Source of the DNA: Pseudomonadota bacterium
GTDB lineage: Bacteria; Pseudomonadota; Gammaproteobacteria; Burkholderiales; Burkholderiaceae_E
Direction of reading: 5' to 3'
Assembly (NCBI GenBank): GCA_023389055.1
Contig: JAEWFA010000020.1
Span: 1 to 10,110, forward strand
DNA: 10,110 nucleotides
Every line of letters begins with the position of its first letter. Position 1 is the first letter of the stretch. Below, piece after piece: positions 5,463-10,110 of this stretch. The translations under genes were made by a program, and so were the position numbers. The notes under the pieces are model-generated. The model had not been told where the DNA came from. It worked only from the letters and a program-made list of their open reading frames with translations, and did no database searches.

Positions 5463-6758
5463 ATGACGACGAACGGCGCCAGTTTCCGGAACGAACCGCA
5501 GTCCGGGTCGGGCCAGGAGGGCGCGCCGGCAGCCAGCGACGCGGCCCGCGACGCACTGGAGGTCACGCTGCGCGGTGCCGAGGAGCTGCTCGTCGCGGGC
5601 GAGTGGCTCGCCAAGCTCGCCCGCAGCGAGGCGAGCGGCGCGCCGCTGCGCATCAAGCTGGGCCTGGACCCCACCGCCCCCGACCTCCATCTCGGGCACA
5701 CCGTCGTTCTGAACAAGCTTCGGCAACTGCAGGACCTCGGGCACACGGTGATCTTCCTGATCGGCGACTTCACGGCGATGATCGGCGACCCGTCGGGGCG
5801 CAACGTCACGCGCCCGCCGCTCACGCGCGAGCAGATCGAGCAGAACGCCCGCACGTATTTCGACCAGGCGAGCCTCGTCCTCGATGCACAGCGCACCGAG
5901 ATCCGCTACAACTCGGAATGGTCCGACGCGCTCGGCGCGCGCGGCATGATCGAGCTGGCCGCGCGGCACACGCTCGCCCGGATGCTCGAGCGCGACGACT
6001 TCGCCAGGCGCTATCGCGAAGGCCTGCCGATCTCGATCCACGAACTGCTGTATCCGCTGATGCAGGGCTACGACTCGGTGGCGCTGCGCGCCGATCTGGA
6101 GCTCGGTGGCACCGACCAGAAGTTCAACCTGCTCGTCGGGCGCGAGCTGCAGCGCGAGTACGGGCAGGAGCCGCAGTGCATCCTGACGATGCCGCTGCTC
6201 GAGGGGCTCGACGGCATCGACAAGATGTCGAAGTCGAAGAACAACTACGTCGGCATCACCGAGCGGCCCGACCAGATGTTCGGCAAGCTGATGTCGATCT
6301 CCGACGAGCTGATGTGGCGGTATTTCGAGCTGCTGTCGTTCCGTCCGATGCGCGAGGTGCAGGCATTGCGCGAGGAGTGCGCGCAGGGGCGTAATCCGCG
6401 CGACGTCAAGGTGCTGCTGGCGCAGGAGATCGTCGAGCGCTTCCATTCGCGCATCGATGCCGAGCGGGCGACGGCGGGTTTCGATGCGCGCTTCCGGCTC
6501 GGCGCCGCCCCCGCCGACATGCCGGAGGTCGTTCTGCACGGCGCGCCGGTGGCGCTCGCGCAGGCGCTCAAGCGCGCTGGACTCGTGCCGTCCACCAGCG
6601 AGGCGAACCGCAGCATCGAGCAGGGGGGCGTGCGAGTGGACGGCGAACGCGTTTCGGACCGCGCGCTGGAGCTCTTCCCCGGCTCCTACGTCGTGCAGAT
6701 CGGCAAGCGCCGGTTCGCACGCATACGCGTCGAGCCGGCCCAAGCCGCTACGAGCTGA
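5463..6758 (+). CDS. tyrS: Tyrosine--tRNA ligase
   Basis: This class I aminoacyl-tRNA synthetase charges tRNA-Tyr with tyrosine using ATP, in the cytoplasm, as a dimer. The 431-residue product has the HIGH-like motif as HLGH (76-79, in LDPTAPDLHLGHTV) and a clear KMSKS at 254-258, as in the KMSKS-bearing branch of bacterial TyrRS rather than the E. coli type. LGGTDQKFN at 214-222 is the tyrosine/tRNA-proximal core segment. A C-terminal S4-like RNA-binding domain spans about 365-425 (STSEANRSIEQGGVRVDGERV). The first ~30 residues are low-complexity and poorly conserved in appearance. I chose ATG 5463; GTG 5445 is in frame six codons earlier and cannot be excluded, and neither has a strong ribosome binding site. 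dtd follows one base after the stop. Confidence 0.96.
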   Translation: MTTNGASFRNEPQSGSGQEGAPAASDAARDALEVTLRGAEELLVAGEWLAKLARSEASGAPLRIKLGLDPTAPDLHLGHTVVLNKLRQLQDLGHTVIFLIGDFTAMIGDPSGRNVTRPPLTREQIEQNARTYFDQASLVLDAQRTEIRYNSEWSDALGARGMIELAARHTLARMLERDDFARRYREGLPISIHELLYPLMQGYDSVALRADLELGGTDQKFNLLVGRELQREYGQEPQCILTMPLLEGLDGIDKMSKSKNNYVGITERPDQMFGKLMSISDELMWRYFELLSFRPMREVQALREECAQGRNPRDVKVLLAQEIVERFHSRIDAERATAGFDARFRLGAAPADMPEVVLHGAPVALAQALKRAGLVPSTSEANRSIEQGGVRVDGERVSDRALELFPGSYVVQIGKRRFARIRVEPAQAATS

Positions 6759-6759
6759 G

Positions 6760-7242
6760 GTGATCGCGCTGCTGCAGCGGGTTGCGCAGGCGCGGGTCGA
6801 CGTCGCCGGCGAGGCGATCGCCGCCATCGGCCGGGGGCTGCTCGTCTTCTACTGCGCCGAGCGCGGCGACGAGACGGGGGACTGCGAGCGGCTGCTAGAC
6901 CGGGTCCTGCGGATGCGATGCTTTCCCGACGAGGCCGGGCGGATGAACCGCAGCGTGGGCGAGATCCGGGGCGAGTTGCTCGTCGTACCGCAGTTCACGC
7001 TCGCCGCCGACACCTCGAGCGGCAACCGCCCCGGTTTCTCGGCCGCCGCGCCGCCCGACGAAGGCGAGCGGCTGTTCCAGCGCTTCGTCGAGCGCGCACG
7101 CGCCGCGCACGGTTCCGTGCAGGTCGGGCGCTTCGGCGCCGACATGCAGGTCTCGCTGGTCAACGACGGGCCGGTCACGCTGTGGTTGCGCGCGAAACCG
7201 CCGTCCACCGAAGCGCGACCGACGAACTCCCTGCTCGCTTGA
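6760..7242 (+). CDS. dtd: D-aminoacyl-tRNA deacylase
   Basis: Dtd hydrolyses D-amino acids (notably D-Tyr) and mischarged glycine from tRNA, a chiral proofreading step in the cytoplasm. The frame starts at GTG and reads MIALLQRVAQARVDVAGE, the usual N-terminus. The first active-site motif is VPQFTLAADTSSGNRPGF (about 85-102), a variant of SQFTL...RPSF. The second, NDGPVT (about 138-143), holds the Gly-cisPro pair that excludes L-amino acids. The product has 160 residues against about 145-150 for the family, because a proline-rich tail of some 15 residues (KPPSTEARPTNSLLA) follows the normal end. The GTG lies one base after the tyrS stop, so translation is probably coupled to tyrS. That neighbour fits a role in protecting tRNA-Tyr charging. 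Confidence 0.94.
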   Translation: MIALLQRVAQARVDVAGEAIAAIGRGLLVFYCAERGDETGDCERLLDRVLRMRCFPDEAGRMNRSVGEIRGELLVVPQFTLAADTSSGNRPGFSAAAPPDEGERLFQRFVERARAAHGSVQVGRFGADMQVSLVNDGPVTLWLRAKPPSTEARPTNSLLA

Positions 7243-7268
7243 CTGTCGGTGAGCGGGGCACCTACGCT
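7239..7268 (+). promoter_or_regulatory. Candidate promoter for the PEBP-family gene
   Basis: TTGACT (7239-7244) overlaps the dtd stop codon and is followed after 18 bp by TACGCT (7263-7268). A transcript starting near 7275 would have a leader of about 27 bases. The -35 is good and the -10 is mediocre. Confidence 0.4.
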
Positions 7269-7301
7269 GGCATGCGACACTGAAGCAGGGAGGTTCACCG
7301 A

Positions 7302-7928
7302 ATGAGACTTTCCAGCGAATCCTTCGCCGACGGGCAGCCGATTCCCGCCGAGTTCGCGTTCTGCCGCATCGATCCGAAGTCGCACGTGGCGTTGTCTTCG
7401 AACCGCAATCCGCAACTGTCCTGGTCCGATGCGCCGGTGGGCACGCGTTCGTTTGCGATCGTCTGCCACGACATCGACGTGCCCAGCAAGCCCGACGACG
7501 TGAACCAGGAGGGGCGCGAGATCCCCTCGACGCTTGCGCGCGTGCACTTCTACCACTGGACGCTGATCGATCTGCCGATCGGGTTGCACGCGATCGCCGC
7601 CGGCGAGTTCTCCGACAAGGTCACCCCGCGCGGCAAGTCGGGGCCCACCGCGAAGCACGGCGCGCGACAGGGCATCAACGACTACACCGGGTGGTTCGCC
7701 GACGACCACGACATGAGCGGCGACTACTACGGCTACGACGGTCCGTGTCCGCCGTGGAACGATTCGATCGTGCACCGCTACACGTTCACGGTCTACGCGC
7801 TCGACGTCGAGCGGCTGCCGTTGATGGGCCGCTTCGGCGGGCCCGATGCGTTGAAGGTCATTGCGCATCACCGACTCGGACACGCGTCGATCACCGGCAC
7901 CTTCACGCTGAACCCGAGGCTCGCCTGA
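7302..7928 (+). CDS. YbhB/YbcL family Raf kinase inhibitor-like (PEBP) protein
   Basis: The 208-residue product belongs to the phosphatidylethanolamine-binding protein superfamily, whose bacterial members have a conserved anion-binding pocket but mostly unknown ligands. Family landmarks in order are NPQLSWSDAP (36-45), CHDIDVPS (55-62), FYHWTLIDLP (83-92), YDGPCPPWND (145-154) and HRYTFTVYALD (158-168). Compared with the ~160-residue E. coli YbhB/YbcL it carries two extra stretches, about 62-80 and 112-145, the latter rich in Asp, Gly and Tyr. There is no signal peptide, so it is likely cytoplasmic. GGGAGG at 7288-7293, eight bases before the ATG, is a strong ribosome binding site. Its stop overlaps the start of the phosphatase gene, so the two are probably co-translated. 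A specific biological role cannot be assigned. Confidence 0.9.
   Translation: MRLSSESFADGQPIPAEFAFCRIDPKSHVALSSNRNPQLSWSDAPVGTRSFAIVCHDIDVPSKPDDVNQEGREIPSTLARVHFYHWTLIDLPIGLHAIAAGEFSDKVTPRGKSGPTAKHGARQGINDYTGWFADDHDMSGDYYGYDGPCPPWNDSIVHRYTFTVYALDVERLPLMGRFGGPDALKVIAHHRLGHASITGTFTLNPRLA
7916..7919 (+). promoter_or_regulatory. Shine-Dalgarno that supports a CTG start for the phosphatase gene
   Basis: GAGG lies five bases before CTG 7925, ideal spacing for initiation there. No ATG, GTG or TTG occurs in frame between about 7755 and this point, while the phosphatase fold begins at once after the CTG. Confidence 0.5.
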
Positions 7929-8575
7929 ACACCGAACTCGTCCTCGTGCGGCACGGCGTCACCGCCTGGAACCGCGAGCGGCGTTTCCAGGGACAACTCG
8001 ACACGCCGCTCGACGAACAGGGCTTCGAGCAGGCGCGCAGGACGGGACGGCGACTGGCGGAGTGGCCGCTTGCCGCCGTCTATACGAGCGACCTGCTGCG
8101 CGCGCGCCAGACCGCCGAGGCGATCGCCGCACCGCACGGCCTCGCGCTGCAGGTCGAGCCGCGCCTCAGGGAGCGGCATTACGGACGCTTCGAGGGTCGC
8201 ACCTACGACGAAATCGAGCGCATCGACCCGCAGGGCTACGCTCGCTGGCGCGCGCGCGAGCCGTCGTTCGCGCTGCCCGGCGGCGGCGAAACGCTGCGGT
8301 CGCTGTACGAGCGCGTCGAAGCGGCGTTGCGCGACCTGGCGCTGCGACACGAAGGAGAGACGGTTGCCGTCGTCACGCACGGAGGCGTGCTCGATTGTGC
8401 CTTCCGCATGGCGACGGGGCTGGGGATCGAAGCGCCTCGAACGCACGAACTGCTCAATGCGAGCCTGAATCGCATCGCGTGGCGCGAAGGATCGTTCGCG
8501 CTGCTCGAATGGGCCGACGCGGCCCATCTGGCGCAGGCGCTCGACGACGCGGCGCAGGCGCGCGGGCACCCCTAG
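7925..8575 (+). CDS. Histidine phosphatase family protein (phosphoglycerate mutase-like)
   Basis: This is a branch-1 histidine phosphatase that works through a phospho-histidine intermediate; the substrate is unknown. The 216-residue product begins (L/M)NTELVLVRHG, with Arg9 and the nucleophile His10. FQGQLDTPLDEQG follows at about 21-33, YTSDLLRARQTAEAI at 53-67 with Arg59, LRERHYGRFEG at 81-91 with acid/base Glu83, and VVTHGG at 149-154 with His152. All catalytic positions are present, but the usual RHGET is RHGVT. The start is taken as CTG, overlapping the PEBP stop as CTGA with GAGG five bases upstream. The alternatives are GTG 7946, which would delete the first beta-strand, or GTG codons some 57 codons upstream inside the PEBP gene. 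Homologues include cobalamin (CobC/alpha-ribazole) phosphatases and broad-specificity GpmB types, but no cobalamin gene is nearby. Confidence 0.88.
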   Translation: MNTELVLVRHGVTAWNRERRFQGQLDTPLDEQGFEQARRTGRRLAEWPLAAVYTSDLLRARQTAEAIAAPHGLALQVEPRLRERHYGRFEGRTYDEIERIDPQGYARWRAREPSFALPGGGETLRSLYERVEAALRDLALRHEGETVAVVTHGGVLDCAFRMATGLGIEAPRTHELLNASLNRIAWREGSFALLEWADAAHLAQALDDAAQARGHP

Positions 8576-8591
8576 CACCTGCGCGGTCCCC

Positions 8592-8616
8592 CGTGGCGGC
8601 CTCGTCGGTCGCCGCG
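8592..8616 (+). terminator. Hairpin after the phosphatase gene (terminator-like)
   Basis: CGTGGCGGCC (8592-8601) pairs with GGTCGCCGCG (8607-8616) around the five-base loop TCGTC, giving ten pairs including two G.U. It starts 16 bases after the TAG stop. The T-content that follows is scant (ATCCTTT), so termination would be partial. It also covers the -35 region of the glyA promoter, so a regulatory role is possible. Confidence 0.4.
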
Positions 8617-8626
8617 CATGATCCTT

Positions 8627-8632
8627 TAGAAT
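8627..8632 (+). promoter_or_regulatory. -10 element of the glyA promoter
   Basis: TAGAAT followed by CCGGACC matches the -10 and GC-rich discriminator arrangement at rplM. The expected -35 window (8603-8609) reads GTCGGT and is poor. The predicted leader to the glyA ATG is about 72 bases. Confidence 0.5.
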
Positions 8633-8711
8633 CCGGACCGCCGGCGAATGCATGCGCCGCTTCTCCGCGCATCACGCCGCCCCGCCGCGCACTTCCCCTC
8701 GAGGTATCGCC

Positions 8712-9956
8712 ATGTTCGATCGCAACGTCGCCCTTTCCCAGGTGGATCCCGAACTCTGGAACGCGATCCGGCTCGAGAATCGTCGACAGGAAGCGCACAT
8801 CGAACTGATCGCGTCGGAGAACTATGCCAGTCCGGCGGTGATGGCGGCGCAAGGCAGCCAGCTGACGAACAAGTACGCCGAAGGCTACCCGGGCAAGCGT
8901 TATTACGGCGGGTGCGAGCACGTCGACGTGGCAGAGCAGCTGGCGATCGATCGCGTGAAGGCGCTGTTCGGCGCCGACTGCGCGAACGTGCAGGCGCACT
9001 CGGGTGCGCAGGCGAACGAGGCCGTGTTCCTCGCGTTCCTGCAACCCGGCGACACGATCATGGGGATGAATCTCGCCGAAGGCGGACACCTCACGCACGG
9101 CATGTCGCTGAACATGTCGGGCAAGTGGTTCCGCGTCGTCTCCTACGGGCTGGACGAGGCCGAGGCGATCGACTACGACGCGATGGAGCGCAAGGCGCAC
9201 GAGCACAAGCCGAAGCTGATCATCGCGGGCGCCTCCGCGTACAGCCTGCGCATCGACTGGGCGCGTTTCGCGAAAGTCGCGCGCGACGTCGGCGCGCTGC
9301 TGATGGCCGACATGGCGCATTACTCGGGCCTCATCGCCGGTGGCGTCTATCCGAACCCGGTGGGCCACGCCGACATCGTCACATCGACGACGCACAAGAG
9401 CCTGCGCGGTCCGCGCGGCGGCTTCATCCTGATGCCGACCGCGCACGAAAAGGCGATCAACTCGGCGATCTTCCCGGGATTGCAGGGCGGGCCGCTGATG
9501 CACGTCATCGCCGCGAAGGCGGTCGCCTTCCACGAGGCCGGGCAGCCGGCGTTTCGCGACTACGCCAGGCAGGTCGCAGCCAATGCGCAGGTGCTGGCGC
9601 AGACGCTGATCGAACGCGGGCTGCGCATCGTGTCGGGGCGCACCGAGTCGCACCTGATGCTCGTGGACTTGCGTGCCAAGCGCATCACCGGCAAGGAAGC
9701 CGAGCGCGTGCTGCAGGAAGCGCACATCACCTGCAACAAGAACGCGATCCCGAACGATCCGGAGAAGCCGATGGTGACGAGCGGCATCCGGCTCGGCACG
9801 CCGGCGATGACGACGCGCGGGTTCCGCGAGGACCAGGCGCAGCAGGTGGGGCACCTGATCGCCGACGTGCTCGATGCGCCCGGGGATCCGACGCGGATTG
9901 CGATGGTGCGGGAGAAGGTCGAGCAGTTGACGGCGGAGTTTCCGGTATACGGGTAG
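8712..9956 (+). CDS. glyA: Serine hydroxymethyltransferase
   Basis: GlyA is a PLP enzyme that interconverts serine and glycine while charging tetrahydrofolate with a one-carbon unit, feeding purine, thymidylate and methionine synthesis in the cytoplasm. The 414-residue product is close to the E. coli length. It contains ELIASENYAS (31-40), LTNKYAEGYPGKRYYGG (51-67), the HSGAQAN cofactor loop (96-102), DMAHYSGL with Asp200 and His203, and the Schiff-base lysine Lys229 in TSTTHKSLRGPRGG. SGIRLGTPAMTTRG lies near the C-terminus (357-370). The ATG at 8712 has GAGG (8701-8704) seven bases upstream; an in-frame ATG at 8652 would add 20 residues of unrelated sequence. It has its own likely promoter, is not tightly linked to the phosphatase gene, and shows no anomalies. 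Confidence 0.98.
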   Translation: MFDRNVALSQVDPELWNAIRLENRRQEAHIELIASENYASPAVMAAQGSQLTNKYAEGYPGKRYYGGCEHVDVAEQLAIDRVKALFGADCANVQAHSGAQANEAVFLAFLQPGDTIMGMNLAEGGHLTHGMSLNMSGKWFRVVSYGLDEAEAIDYDAMERKAHEHKPKLIIAGASAYSLRIDWARFAKVARDVGALLMADMAHYSGLIAGGVYPNPVGHADIVTSTTHKSLRGPRGGFILMPTAHEKAINSAIFPGLQGGPLMHVIAAKAVAFHEAGQPAFRDYARQVAANAQVLAQTLIERGLRIVSGRTESHLMLVDLRAKRITGKEAERVLQEAHITCNKNAIPNDPEKPMVTSGIRLGTPAMTTRGFREDQAQQVGHLIADVLDAPGDPTRIAMVREKVEQLTAEFPVYG

Positions 9957-10076
9957 GGGCGGCGGCTTTCGGCCTCTTCGGGCACAGCCGTACGGCGCAG
10001 GGCGCCACGGCCCGGAGGGCGCCGCTCGCCCGCGGGCACGGCCCTGGCCCAGGCGCGATGCCGCGCTGGTGCGGCG

Positions 10077-10098
10077 GCCCCCGCTTCGCGGGGGCTTC
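10077..10098 (+). terminator. Terminator-like hairpin downstream of glyA
   Basis: GCCCCCGC (10077-10084) and GCGGGGGC (10088-10095) form a perfect eight-pair stem with a TTC loop, followed by TTCCC. The U-tract is short, as is common in GC-rich genomes. The 120 bases between glyA and this stem hold no gene that I can see, only GC-rich repeats: GGGCGCC twice (10000-10006, 10017-10023) and the palindrome GCCCGCGGGC (10028-10037). Confidence 0.55.
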
Positions 10099-10110
10099 CC
10101 TCGCCTACCT

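Noticed and set aside
5460..6827. Long minus-strand open frame (455 codons) opposite tyrS
   Set aside because: This is the mirror of a confidently identified synthetase, with low-complexity Arg/His/Leu composition and no recognisable domain.
8454..9854. Long minus-strand open frame (466 codons) opposite glyA
   Set aside because: It is a codon-bias shadow of glyA without motif content and extends across the intergenic promoter region.
9957..10110. Possible start of nrdR, often found after glyA
   Set aside because: No ATG followed by a CxxC zinc-finger frame is visible before the window ends; the region is GC-rich spacer with a hairpin.
1..10110. CRISPR array, tRNA genes, insertion sequences or phage genes
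   Set aside because: No regularly spaced repeats, cloverleaf sequences, transposase frames or terminal inverted repeats were found on reading; apart from the intron end, every gene is a housekeeping or metabolic gene.

Overview
The window looks like a core-genome segment of a GC-rich betaproteobacterium, probably of the Burkholderiales. This rests on the strong GC bias at third codon positions, the protein sequences, and the gene order rplM-rpsI-argC-erpA / anmK-M23 peptidase / tyrS, which I recall from that group. No database search was possible. All genes except one two-gene block read on the + strand.

Left edge (1-431): the first ~198 bases are the 3' end of a group II intron, reading on +. 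The last residues of the intron-encoded reverse transcriptase/maturase run straight into a well-formed domain V (CGC triad with a G.U wobble, 2-nt bulge, tetraloop) and a domain VI with a bulged A seven bases before the predicted 3' splice site. The features fit the bacterial group IIC class. About 110 bases of gene-free DNA with one imperfect hairpin follow, then a sigma70-type promoter (TTGACG, 17 bp, TAGAAT) for the ribosomal protein genes.

Genes 432-2762 (+): ribosomal proteins L13 (rplM) and S9 (rpsI), then argC (arginine biosynthesis) and erpA (A-type Fe-S carrier, with its own -10 element). Genes 5286-2802 (-): a membrane-anchored M23 endopeptidase followed 28 bases later by anmK (anhydro-MurNAc kinase). 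This two-gene transcription unit pairs peptidoglycan cleavage with recycling of its products and converges on erpA.

Genes 5463-8575 (+): tyrS, divergent from the M23 gene, is followed after one base by dtd (D-aminoacyl-tRNA deacylase), so charging enzyme and stereochemical proofreader are probably made together. Next come a YbhB/YbcL-type PEBP-family protein with its own likely promoter, and a histidine phosphatase that appears to start at a CTG codon overlapping the PEBP stop (CTGA). glyA (serine hydroxymethyltransferase) lies at 8712-9956 with its own promoter, and a GC-rich terminator-like hairpin is near the right edge.

Most of the window is ordinary housekeeping sequence, and I see no undescribed multi-gene system. 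The points most worth a second look are the group IIC intron end with its run-on reverse transcriptase frame, the apparent CTG start codon, a terminator-like palindrome laid over the rplM -10 element, and the near-identical -10/discriminator sequences in front of rplM, tyrS and glyA.
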